From: an uncultured Oscillospiraceae bacterium
GTDB lineage: Bacteria > Bacillota > Clostridia > Oscillospirales > JAAYXM01
Direction of reading: 5' to 3'
NCBI GenBank assembly: GCA_934446465.1
Contig: CAKSEF010000051.1
Location: 1-12,746, forward strand
DNA length: 12,746 bases
Made by a program: the position numbers and the translations under genes
Shown: one piece after another, positions 6,601 through 12,466 of the stretch
Layout of the letters: each line of letters begins with the position of its first letter
Position numbering within the stretch: position 1 is the stretch's first letter
The notes under the pieces: model-generated
Databases searched by the model: none
What the model was told of the DNA's origin: nothing
Seen by the model: the letters and a program-made list of their open reading frames with translations, nothing else

Positions 6601-7977
6601 GATATTCAAAACGGTGCCGTCCGTCGGGCAAATTCGGCCCTTTAAGTTATGTCCGTTCAGGCAAAGGTTTACCGTACCCGAAGCGTAGATTGTGTTTTCG
6701 CCCGCATCAAGGTCATCGCTTAAGTAGTAGCTCCCGCCTGAGAGCGTAGCTCCGCCCGTTATGCCTGATACGAGATTCAGGCTGTTTTCCGCGACATGCG
6801 TTATCGTTCCCGAATGTGAGCTGCATTCCTCTTTACCGCATACACAGTGTGTTGCCGGAGTTTTTATGATGACTTCTCTTGCATAATTGCCTTTTGCGTC
6901 GAGAGCAGTTCTGTAAGATTCGCTTCCGTAACCGTTGAAATTATAAAAGCCTATGCTTCCGGCATCCGGCACGGTAACCGCAAGACCGTCATTTAATGTA
7001 ATTTCCGCTGCCTGCCCGTGGCCATCTTCCCCGTAACTTTCTTTTCCGGTCAATATCGCCGCAGATTGTTCCTTACGGTACCCATTGATTCCACCGACGG
7101 ATTTTGCCGTAATCACGCTGTTTCCTCCCGAAACGGTGATAGCCTTTCCGTCTTCGGCATATATTCCGCATCCGTCTCCCGTAGCATCTACGGTACTGTT
7201 TTCAATGACAATATCTCCCCACGAGAAAATTGCCTCACATGGAGCGGCAGTCCCTACCGTTCCTCCGGTTACCTTCAATGTGCTGTCTTTTATCAATGTG
7301 ATGTCTTCATCACCAAGCGACCTCATCCATATTCCACGGTTTTTGTCCGCGGAGGCCGTCATATTTGCATTTTCAATCGTCAGCGGTCCGCTGCAATACA
7401 ATGCTTCGCCGCTGGAATAGTCGTCATTGACTGTCTTGATATTGTACTCCCCGCCGTTCATGCTGAGTGCGCCTTTGGAATAAACGGCCACTCTTTCCGA
7501 TTCAATCCGAAGCTTTGCATTTTTATCGCCTTCAAACGCGATTCCCTCTTTGCTGTGCGTTGAAACTCCGTAAATCGCATCTTTTTCTTCCGGTTTTTCC
7601 GCGGCGATAACATTCTCCCCCGAGAATTTAATTTTGAGGACTTCCTTATCGGCAGACTTAAAATAAATACCGTATATCTTGTTGTACCATTCGCCGTCTC
7701 CGTAATCACTGTCCTTGTAGCCGTCCTTGATTGTTACGCCGTCAAGCACAAGCGTCGGAACTCCTCCTTCAACCGTAAACGAAGCGGTTCCCGAGGTAAT
7801 TCCCGTTCCCGTGATATCGCCGGCATTCTCACTTGTAACCGGAACGCCCCCGACGTACAATTCATTGCCGGATGCGCCAAGCCACCCTGTCGTATCTGCC
7901 GCAAGTGCAGTTGACGGCAAAAGCGACAAAAGCATTACCGCGCATAAAAACCATGATAAAATCCGCTGTTTCTTCAT
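3658..7977 (-). CDS. Large secreted surface protein: beta-helix, InlB repeats, SLH anchor
   Basis: A 1439-residue protein. Signal peptide: MKKQR, hydrophobic core, cleavage after ALA at 26. Residues 30-370 hold Gly/Asn-rich repeats (GISF/TLxVxGG, IVIENSTVDATG) typical of a right-handed beta-helix. A Cys/His cluster CVCGKEECSSH (378-388) precedes a second beta-helix (about 410-630; NLCLNGHNLKG, VNIYGGTF, LNLYGGTV). Three InlB/Listeria-Bacteroides repeats lie at about 643-709, 943-1011 and 1176-1241 (SFDSNGG, KFDSNGG and KFETNG, with AWN, AGW and GGW). MBG-like modules lie at about 714-850, then a Pro/Ser linker near 858-872. Three SLH domains (about 1259-1305, 1318-1368, 1385-1436), each with a TRAE/TREQ/TRAM-type motif, should hold it on pyruvylated cell-wall polymer. 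It is probably an adhesin or wall-associated protein. No catalytic site is seen. Start: ATG 7977, with GGGGG 9 nt upstream. ATG 7995 and TTG 7998 are in frame but lack a ribosome site and would weaken the signal peptide. Transcribed from a MerR-type promoter (8040-8070). Confidence 0.9.
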   Translation of the reverse strand: MKKQRILSWFLCAVMLLSLLPSTALAADTTGWLGASGNELYVGGVPVTSENAGDITGTGITSGTASFTVEGGVPTLVLDGVTIKDGYKDSDYGDGEWYNKIYGIYFKSADKEVLKIKFSGENVIAAEKPEEKDAIYGVSTHSKEGIAFEGDKNAKLRIESERVAVYSKGALSMNGGEYNIKTVNDDYSSGEALYCSGPLTIENANMTASADKNRGIWMRSLGDEDITLIKDSTLKVTGGTVGTAAPCEAIFSWGDIVIENSTVDATGDGCGIYAEDGKAITVSGGNSVITAKSVGGINGYRKEQSAAILTGKESYGEDGHGQAAEITLNDGLAVTVPDAGSIGFYNFNGYGSESYRTALDAKGNYAREVIIKTPATHCVCGKEECSSHSGTITHVAENSLNLVSGITGGATLSGGSYYLSDDLDAGENTIYASGTVNLCLNGHNLKGRICPTDGTVLNICDCKDGGKIENQYGHVINYECDNATVNIYGGTFESVHNEANTIIDFEGYSGNTLNLYGGTVKAGNNNSLPPIGTRTLEVNLYGGKISTAKAHGVVVLGKVNLCGNTEIDVSAGYAGIKVYGKELIDANGYTGGDISILCDRVSDGDVLVKNVTDATAGKFKLFNTDDRILKKVGNDLKYCVLYTVSFDSNGGDGTMANVRVPSGEYELPQCTFTAPERKLFKAWNVGGVEYSVGAKINITNDTTVTAVWKWMEKTTVVISEDKQVPEYDGNQKNFVVSGNVGDGFAVKYYKGGAEIPAPADAGKYDVLVKRAEDDIYKAYEKIIPNGLEITPKEINGAVRDDFEPMTYNGSEQTPRASVKADGLTVTGEWSTVTNVSDKTTFTANGNFTGTIENQQTGMMRAPQSAPESPTAVNESIEGKGDGKIVGVDDTMEYKADSAEEYTAVVGSEVSNLPVGTYKVRYKETDNCFVGEDKTVVIGVGGRITVKFDSNGGSAVEDMVCGYNQTVNEPEKEPTRAGYEFAGWFADSGLTNEWNFETDRFTQNTILYAKWVCGTVSRDEWLVGKAEAEGLNDIAKAEKSDIKLVIQMQEATEGSDGQSAIKDAAGARRNFAFYDISLIKNGSDAITEAPSVIEIKLPYQFTKKKNIQVYRYHGGNVQELVQLTERDTEKPYEDGKCFVDMKNGYIYIYSGKFSAYSVVYDKITSSSSGSGSRTASYTVKFETNGASAVKNQTVAQNGTVTEPAKIEREGYQFGGWYLDRELTEKYDFNAKVTKDITLYAKWIEVKQDDVGKHDCLSENFGDLDINMWYHLDTDYVLSEGLMKGMSEKTFAPNGKLTRAMLVTILYRNEGEPAISKNSSFADVKENTYYANAVSWAQQNGIVKGISETEFAPNEFITREQIAAIMHRYAKFKQVDVSVGESTNILSYSDFGSISEYAVAPLQWAVGAGLIKGRSETTLNPKDNATRAEIAAILHRFLESK

Positions 7978-8011
7978 AAATACTGACCCCCGCATCAAAT
8001 AGAAATTGGAA

Positions 8012-8041
8012 TTGACTTTGGACTGTTATTTTATATATAAT
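8012..8041 (+). promoter_or_regulatory. Promoter of the MerR regulator gene
   Basis: TTGACT (8012-8017), 18-bp spacer, TATAAT (8036-8041), reading toward merR. Transcription would start near 8048, at the edge of the palindrome 8049-8064, so bound MerR should reduce its own synthesis. The -10 overlaps the -10 of the opposing promoter, so the two promoters compete. Confidence 0.65.
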
Positions 8042-8070
8042 TATATCATGTTCATATGTGAACAAGTCAA
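8040..8070 (-). promoter_or_regulatory. MerR-type (19-bp spacer) promoter of the SLH surface protein
   Basis: On the minus strand TTGACT (complement of 8065-8070), a 19-bp spacer (8046-8064), TATAAT (complement of 8040-8045). Both hexamers are near or at consensus, yet the spacer is 2 bp too long for unaided sigma-A. That is the hallmark of promoters twisted into activity by MerR-family activators. The leader to ATG 7977 is about 56 nt. Confidence 0.8.
8049..8064. promoter_or_regulatory. Palindromic MerR operator
   Basis: TGTTCA-TATG-TGAACA, a 16-bp site with perfect 6-bp half-sites. It lies entirely between the -35 and -10 of the surface-protein promoter and just downstream of the merR promoter. 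This is where MerR-family dimers bind their target promoters. Confidence 0.75.
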
Positions 8071-8089
8071 CAGCGCAGAGGTGATTTCT

Positions 8090-8893
8090 TTGAAAAATTT
8101 ATTCACTGTATCGCAGGTATCGAAGAGCTGCGGAATTTCGCGGGCCACTTTGCTCAGATTGGAGGGCAGAGGGCTTCTTCTTCCTGTATCAGTCGACAAA
8201 AAAAGCGGATACCGCTATTACGACAATCATGACGTTGCGAGAATATTGCAAATCAGGCATTTGCTTGATATCGGCCTTTCATATGACGAAATCCATGAAT
8301 ATTTTGATATGAACGGAAACCCCGAAAAGCTCCTGAGTCTGCTTGAAGCGAGAATGTATGCGGCAAAACGGGCGTATGAGGAAATGAAAATCCGTATAGA
8401 AAACAAGCCGGCCGTTTCCTTTGAAACAATCTCGCTTCCCGCATACGTCTGTTATGCAAGGGAATTCCCCGGCTTTTCACCGACAGAAAAATACAATTTT
8501 ATGTACGCGCTGTATCATGAGGCGATTGAGAAAGGCTTTCGTCCCCTTGCATCGGAGCCGTTGTTCAACATCAGCAAGAACACCGGCCTGTTTCGGGAAA
8601 AGGAGGAGCGTTTTATATGCTGTATACCGCTTGAGCCGAATTATGCTCCCGACGATGCGCTGGTTTTAGACGGCTGCCGTGCCTTTTCATGCCTATACTG
8701 CGGAAATTATGACCGGCTCACGAGCGTATGGGACTCATTTGCAAAAAAAATCAAGGAGCTGAATATAAGGCCGATTGATTACCCGCGCGTGCTCGGTATC
8801 GTTGCCCCTTATACCGCGAGGGAGTTCAAGCCCGAAAACTATGTATCGCGCATCGCAATCCCCATTGCGTCCGACGGCGCCGTGAGTGTTTGA
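8090..8893 (+). CDS. MerR-family regulator with GyrI-like effector domain
   Basis: 267 residues. The N-terminal MerR winged helix (1-70) reads FTVSQVSKSCGISRATLLRL, then SGYRYYDNHDVARILQIRHLLDIGLSYDEI. A linker helix (about 80-108) is followed by a GyrI-like small-molecule domain (about 110-260). This resembles the BmrR/BltR/TipA plan, in which a hydrophobic compound bound at the C-terminus drives activation. There is no Cys-based metal site like that of metal-sensing MerR proteins: the CC at 177-178 and CLYC at 201-204 lie in the effector domain. Start: TTG 8090 with AGAGGTGA (8077-8084) upstream. Earlier in-frame ATGs at 8006 and 8048 would run through the operator and lack a ribosome site. 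It is divergent from the SLH surface gene, with its likely operator between them. No efflux pump is adjacent, which is unusual for this class. The next promoter (8950) starts a separate unit. Confidence 0.9.
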   Translation: MKNLFTVSQVSKSCGISRATLLRLEGRGLLLPVSVDKKSGYRYYDNHDVARILQIRHLLDIGLSYDEIHEYFDMNGNPEKLLSLLEARMYAAKRAYEEMKIRIENKPAVSFETISLPAYVCYAREFPGFSPTEKYNFMYALYHEAIEKGFRPLASEPLFNISKNTGLFREKEERFICCIPLEPNYAPDDALVLDGCRAFSCLYCGNYDRLTSVWDSFAKKIKELNIRPIDYPRVLGIVAPYTAREFKPENYVSRIAIPIASDGAVSV

Positions 8894-8949
8894 CTGTAAA
8901 ATGCGTATGTCGTTTTCTTTACGTATTGCTTAATTTCAGTTTAACATCA

Positions 8950-8978
8950 TTGACATAAAAGGCACGGCAACGTATAAT
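8950..8978 (+). promoter_or_regulatory. Consensus sigma-A promoter of the hydrolase-glycosyltransferase operon
   Basis: TTGACA (8950-8955), 17-bp spacer, TATAAT (8973-8978): a perfect match to consensus in both hexamers and spacing. Transcription should start near 8985, giving a leader of about 97 nt before the GTG at 9082. Expect strong expression unless the leader hairpin at 9034 modulates it. Confidence 0.85.
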
Positions 8979-9033
8979 TGTATTGTAAAACTTCGTTTTT
9001 TGGCGGATATTGTTATTTACTGCGGTTTTGATG

Positions 9034-9052
9034 TTTCAAACTCTGTTTGAAA
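9034..9052 (+). other. Leader hairpin upstream of the cysteine hydrolase
   Basis: TTTCAAAC (9034-9041), TCT loop, GTTTGAAA (9045-9052): a perfect 8-bp inverted repeat followed by AAC and T4. It sits in the transcribed leader, 14 nt before the ribosome site. It could be a weak attenuator, an RNA stabiliser, or a DNA operator. AT-rich and short, so function is uncertain. Confidence 0.4.
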
Positions 9053-9081
9053 ACTTTTATGCTATGGGAAGGATGTCGTCC

Positions 9082-9648
9082 GTGAAGAACATTTACATAC
9101 TGCTCTCGCGTCCGAAAACATTCGTTTCACGTCTCATAGCATTTTTCACACACGCCGAATACTCTCATGTTTCGGTGTCATATGACAGCGAGCTTGGCAG
9201 CCTTTACAGTTTTGCTCGGAAATACCCGTTTTTCCCTCTTCCCGGCGGAATCGTTGACGAAAATGAGAACGGTATTCTGCGGAAACCCATCAGAAACGCG
9301 CGGTGTATTCTTCTCTCTGCGTCGGTTTCGGAGGACGCGTTTGAAGCTTTCCGCTCGCGGATAGATAATATGTTTTTAAACCGCAATAAGTATCACTATT
9401 CCATACGAGGGCTTCTTCTTTGCCGTCTCGGCATTGAGAGCAGCTATGAAAATCATTATTTTTGTTCGCAGTTTGCCGCAGAGATGCTGAGCTGTGCGGA
9501 AGTTTGCGGAATACCGAAACCGCCGTCGCTCATGAAGCCTCCGGACTTTCTGGAGATATCTGATCTTGAGTGTGTATATAGCGGCGTTTTATGCGAATAT
9601 ATATCACAAGTTTCGGGGGGAAATGTATGCAGACGCTCCGTGCTGTAA
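9082..9648 (+). CDS. Permuted NlpC/P60-like (YiiX/YebB-type) cysteine hydrolase
   Basis: 188 residues, small and soluble, no signal peptide. The order His before Cys marks the circularly permuted papain-like branch: YSHVSVSYD with His29, then NHYFCSQFAAEML with nucleophile Cys128. The start KNIYILLSRPKTFVSRLIAF and the segment FPLPGGIVDE (51-60) match a clostridial subfamily as I recall it. Such enzymes are predicted to cut amide or ester bonds in wall peptides or lipids, but this subfamily has no role known to me. Start: GTG 9082 with GGGAAGGA (9066-9073) upstream gives the family-typical N-terminus. In-frame ATGs at 9010, 9064 and 9073 either lack a ribosome site or overlap it. The gene overlaps the glycosyltransferase start by 22 bp, so the two are translationally coupled and likely act in the same envelope process. 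Confidence 0.75.
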   Translation: MKNIYILLSRPKTFVSRLIAFFTHAEYSHVSVSYDSELGSLYSFARKYPFFPLPGGIVDENENGILRKPIRNARCILLSASVSEDAFEAFRSRIDNMFLNRNKYHYSIRGLLLCRLGIESSYENHYFCSQFAAEMLSCAEVCGIPKPPSLMKPPDFLEISDLECVYSGVLCEYISQVSGGNVCRRSVL

Positions 9649-10877
9649 ACATAATTTTAATAGTGCTCCTCTTTCTGTGCAATCTCTATCAGATTGCATA
9701 TATACCCGTGTCGTTTTTCCACCGCGAGAGGAAGCACAGGAAAGAAGTAATTCATCGTTTCGCCGTGCTTATTGCCGCGCGAAATGAAGAAAAAGTCATT
9801 GGCAATCTGATTGACAGCATAAACTCCCAGACCTACCCGTCAGAGTGTATTGACATATACGTCTGCGCCGACAACTGCACGGACGATACCGAACGTGTTG
9901 CGTCAGAACGCGGCGCGGCGGTTTACGTCAGAACCAACAAAGAGCAGGTAGGCAAGGGATATGCTCTCAATTATCTTATAAAGCAGATAAAGCTCGGCAT
10001 TGGGAAAACATACGACGGTTACATTGTCCTTGACGCGGACAATATAATCGAGGAAAACTTCGTATCTGAGCTTAACCGCGTTTTCTCCGACGGCTATGAG
10101 GTTGTTACATCATACCGCAATTCCAAGAATTACGGCGACAACTGGATTTCGGCCGGTTACGGGCTTTGGTTCCTCCGCGAGGCAAAATTCTTAAACGAGG
10201 CGCGCATGGCGCTCGGGCATAGCTGTGCGGTATCGGGGACGGGATTTCTGTTTTCCGAGCGCGTTCTTAACGATTTCGGCGGCTGGAACTTTTTCCTTCT
10301 CACGGAAGATATCGAGTTTACAATAGAAAACGTAACTCGCGGACGAAATATCGGTTATGCAAAGCACGCCGTTCTTTACGACGAACAGCCTACGCGCTTT
10401 ACTCAGTCGTGGAATCAGAGACTGCGTTGGTCGCGCGGATACATTCAGGTTTTCACGCGGTATTTTTTCAGACTCCTCGGCGGGAGCTTCATGGGAAGCT
10501 TCTCCTGCTTTGATATGATGATGAATATTATGTCCTCTGCGGTAATAACCGCAGTGGGTGCGATTACGAATGCCGTCACCGTAATTTATATTCTTGCAAC
10601 GGGCGGAACACTTCCGTCAATCGGCGTGATGCTTCTTGAAGCTGCTTTTGGCATATATATGTCAATGCTCGCACTCGGCCTGCTTACTACCGTGTCAGAA
10701 TGGCGAAACATACACTGCACACCGGCAAAGAAAATACTGTACGCCTTTACGTTCCCGTTTTTTATGCTGACGTACGTTCCGATATGCGTCGTTTCCCTCT
10801 TTGCAAAGGTAGGCTGGAAGCCGATACTCCACGGACGGAGCATCACACTGCGTGAAATCAAGAAAGAAGCCGAGTAG
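9627..10877 (+). CDS. Membrane glycosyltransferase family 2 (BcsA/HasA-like)
   Basis: 416 residues. It should transfer sugar from a nucleotide donor to a growing polysaccharide or lipid at the membrane. Segments: N-terminal helix about 6-28, GT-A domain about 43-270, then membrane helices near 300-325, 333-355 and 370-393. Processive GT2 motifs are present: AARNEE (50-55), the donor-binding DAD (136-138), TED (226-228) and QRLRW (264-268). The PilZ domain of bacterial cellulose synthases is absent. Donor and product cannot be told from sequence. Cellulose, hyaluronan, poly-GlcNAc-like and glycolipid synthases share this plan. Start: ATG 9627 with GGGGGG (9615-9620) 6 nt upstream. An in-frame ATG at 9591 lacks a ribosome site. 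It overlaps the hydrolase gene and is the last gene of the operon. Confidence 0.88.
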   Translation: MQTLRAVNIILIVLLFLCNLYQIAYIPVSFFHRERKHRKEVIHRFAVLIAARNEEKVIGNLIDSINSQTYPSECIDIYVCADNCTDDTERVASERGAAVYVRTNKEQVGKGYALNYLIKQIKLGIGKTYDGYIVLDADNIIEENFVSELNRVFSDGYEVVTSYRNSKNYGDNWISAGYGLWFLREAKFLNEARMALGHSCAVSGTGFLFSERVLNDFGGWNFFLLTEDIEFTIENVTRGRNIGYAKHAVLYDEQPTRFTQSWNQRLRWSRGYIQVFTRYFFRLLGGSFMGSFSCFDMMMNIMSSAVITAVGAITNAVTVIYILATGGTLPSIGVMLLEAAFGIYMSMLALGLLTTVSEWRNIHCTPAKKILYAFTFPFFMLTYVPICVVSLFAKVGWKPILHGRSITLREIKKEAE

Positions 10878-10910
10878 AGTGGAAAGAGGCGCTGTCTCCT
10901 TCTACTCTAC
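10874..10910 (+). terminator. Hairpin at the end of the glycosyltransferase gene
   Basis: GTAGAGT (10874-10880) and ACTCTAC (10904-10910) pair perfectly, and the inner GGAAAGAG/CTCCTTC pairs imperfectly. The left arm includes the TAG stop. There is no T run after it (GGTGCGTTTATT), so it may protect the 3' end or terminate weakly. Confidence 0.4.
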
Positions 10911-10971
10911 GGTGCGTTTATTGTAAAAAACACGGCGGGAGGTTAGAATATATACCGTAAAATATCCGGAG

Positions 10972-11475
10972 ATGATAACCATAAATCAGACGGAGACCGG
11001 TATGTTAATACGAACTCTTCGCCAAAAGAAAGGAATAACACAGCTTGAGCTTGCCGAGATGATAGGCGTAAGCGACAAAGCCGTATCAAAATGGGAGCGC
11101 GGACGCGGACTCCCCGACATAGAGTTTTTTCCGAAGCTTGCCAAGGCTCTGAATGTTGACTCCGAAACGCTCTTGCGCGGTGTGATTGAGACCAATTCCG
11201 CAAGCAACGGCAACATGAAAAAAATGAATTTCTTTGTCTGTCCCAAATGCGGAAATCTCTTGTTTTCGACGGACGATGCGGACATTAGCTGCTGCGGAGA
11301 AAAGCTTTCCCCGCTCAAGGCAAAAAAAGCGGAGGACGGTGAGAGGCTCATCAACGTCCATACTCGGCAAGACGGGAGTGTCCGGAATCGATTCAGGCCT
11401 CGGCACATCAATACGCACAATGGTGGTTCTTGTAATGGCGTGGCTTATAGTCTTCTTTACGGGGAAAGGCAGTAA
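10972..11475 (+). CDS. XRE-family HTH/zinc-ribbon regulator with a foreign, truncated tail
   Basis: An XRE helix-turn-helix (residues 10-65: LRQKKGITQLELAEMIGVSD, then KAVSKWERGRGLPD) is followed by a zinc-ribbon-like segment with Cys90, Cys93 and Cys107/108 (FFVCPKCGN...ISCCGEKL). Family members I know go on into a desulfoferrodoxin-like domain and reach about 200 residues. Here the match ends at GERLINV (about residue 129), and the last 38 residues (TRQDGSVRNRF on) are out-of-frame EamA sequence. So the C-terminal domain is deleted and the 167-residue product is a chimera. The DNA-binding half could still work. The start is uncertain: ATG 10972 keeps the family-like INQTETG, but GGAG directly abuts it, and a good GGGAGG (10937-10942) has no usable start codon. 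ATG 11002, with GGAGA 5 nt upstream, would drop ten residues. Confidence 0.65.
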   Translation: MITINQTETGMLIRTLRQKKGITQLELAEMIGVSDKAVSKWERGRGLPDIEFFPKLAKALNVDSETLLRGVIETNSASNGNMKKMNFFVCPKCGNLLFSTDDADISCCGEKLSPLKAKKAEDGERLINVHTRQDGSVRNRFRPRHINTHNGGSCNGVAYSLLYGERQ

Positions 11476-11527
11476 AGTAACCGAAATCCCCATAAGGGAA
11501 CTCGTTTTCATCTGTCTTTCGGGCTAA
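11350..11527 (+). pseudogene. EamA-family (DMT) transporter fragment
   Basis: In the frame +1 to the XRE gene, the sequence from about 11351 reads SILGKTGVSGIDSGLGTSIR, then a membrane helix TMVVLVMAWLIVFFTGKG and VTEIPIRELVFICLSG, ending at TAA 11525-11527. This matches the N-terminal third of a short EamA-type drug/metabolite transporter, as I recall the family. Adding one base before the TAA continues the match briefly (LIAG), so the end also carries a frameshift. Only about 58 of some 140 residues remain, with no start codon of its own. The join to the XRE gene lies within about 11350-11362. Confidence 0.6.
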
Positions 11528-11546
11528 TCGCAGGCTGAATCTTAAG

Positions 11547-11583
11547 AAACGGCGGTGTAAAATTATTTACACCGCCGTTTTTT
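11547..11583. terminator. Strong Rho-independent terminator between convergent genes
   Basis: Perfect 15-bp stem AAACGGCGGTGTAAA (11547-11561) / TTTACACCGCCGTTT (11566-11580), ATTA loop, T6 tail (11578-11583) on the plus strand. On the minus strand the tail is TTTCTT, so it may also end the AAC(3) transcript. Confidence 0.92.
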
Positions 11584-11597
11584 GTCAATTCGCAGAC

Positions 11598-12356
11598 CTA
11601 TTCTTCAATTTTGTCGACAAAGAAGTATGTGTCCTTATGTATCTTTTCAACGCCTGCTTTCCAAACATCGGCGCTGTTTATAAGGAAACACTCTGCCTCA
11701 AGGATATTTCCTTTTGCAACATCTATAAGTCCTTCAATTCTGTCGTATCGCTGCCTGAACCCGTTCAAGCTGATTGTATGATATCTCATGTCCTTATGGA
11801 TTTTCTTATCGTTCTCATCAATAAGTGTGTACGTCCTTGTTTCATCGCTGAGGATATACGGCGCACCCGCTTTTGTCTCTACGCCGTGCATCGAGGTATT
11901 CGGACGGAGAGAGCACCCGACCATCAGTATTTTTCCTCCGAGCTCGTGGAGCTTATAGAGCGGCGAATTTTCTCCGACGGGGCAGTCGTCATTTATATGC
12001 GTTCCGACATATTCATCGCGCTTAAATCCATAAGCGCAAACGGAGTGTGTTGCGTTAATGCTTCGCCTTACTCCGTCATAGGTTCTGAAAAATTCGCTTA
12101 CCGCACCGACGCACGACTTTGTATCGCGGACGTCGAAAACAGGATTAAGCGGTGTTACATTGGCGTATGTAAGCGCGGGCATAAGGAGCGTTCCACGGTC
12201 TCCGAGGTATGAAATTACCGCCTCGACAAAGGCTTTTATACCCCCCTCGATGTACCCGAGCGACTTAAACGATGAATGAATGAGCAAATCGTCCCCCGGC
12301 TTAACGCCTATTCCCACAAGCCCCTCTTTTATCTTCTCAAATGCGTTTGCACTCAT
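11598..12356 (-). CDS. AAC(3)-family N-acetyltransferase
   Basis: 252 residues, in the usual range for the antibiotic_NAT family, which transfers acetyl from acetyl-CoA to amino groups. Family features: IHSSFKSLG (26-34) at the CoA site, MPALTY (59-64), VGAVSEFFR (83-91), NATHSVCAYG (101-110), GENSPLYKL (128-136) and SMHGVE (155-160). Chromosomal members such as YokD often have unclear natural substrates, so resistance to aminoglycosides should not be assumed. Where true AAC(3) enzymes usually have a R-x-x-HP stretch, this one reads INATHSV, a difference near the active site. Start: ATG 12356 with GGGAG (complement of 12364-12368) 7 nt upstream. An in-frame ATG at 12374 overlaps that site. 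Monocistronic, with its own candidate promoter. Confidence 0.88.
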   Translation of the reverse strand: MSANAFEKIKEGLVGIGVKPGDDLLIHSSFKSLGYIEGGIKAFVEAVISYLGDRGTLLMPALTYANVTPLNPVFDVRDTKSCVGAVSEFFRTYDGVRRSINATHSVCAYGFKRDEYVGTHINDDCPVGENSPLYKLHELGGKILMVGCSLRPNTSMHGVETKAGAPYILSDETRTYTLIDENDKKIHKDMRYHTISLNGFRQRYDRIEGLIDVAKGNILEAECFLINSADVWKAGVEKIHKDTYFFVDKIEE

Positions 12357-12387
12357 AATGATGCTCCCTTTCATATCTTTTGACTAT

Positions 12388-12416
12388 AATATATCACTTA
12401 TCTTTATTTTCCGCAA
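12388..12416 (-). promoter_or_regulatory. Candidate promoter of the AAC(3)-like gene
   Basis: On the minus strand TTGCGG (complement of 12411-12416), 17-bp spacer, TATATT (complement of 12388-12393), about 30 bp upstream of the start codon. The -10 is good and the -35 is weak. Confidence 0.45.
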
Positions 12417-12418
12417 CT

Positions 12419-12453
12419 GTGCCTTTCCCACAAAATGTGAGAAAGGCACTTTT
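12419..12453. terminator. Terminator-like hairpin
   Basis: GTGCCTTTC (12419-12427) pairs with GAAAGGCAC (12441-12449), an inner CACA/TGTG adds four pairs across one mismatch, loop of 3, T4 tail on the plus strand. The nearest gene to terminate is the minus-strand one ending at 12467, for which the tail is not T-rich, so it may act mostly as a 3' stem. Confidence 0.55.
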
Positions 12454-12466
12454 CCTGGGAGGATAG

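Noticed and set aside
3883..7709. Numerous long open frames opposite the SLH surface-protein gene
   Set aside because: They lie antisense to a gene with clear domains, have no ribosome sites and read as low-complexity Cys/Phe/Arg-rich shadow protein.
8090..8893. Naming the MerR gene bmrR or bltR
   Set aside because: It shares the general plan only; the adjacent target is a surface protein, not a multidrug transporter.
9010..9081. Longer start for the cysteine hydrolase at ATG 9010
   Set aside because: It would read through the leader hairpin and the ribosome site, and gives an N-terminus unlike the family.
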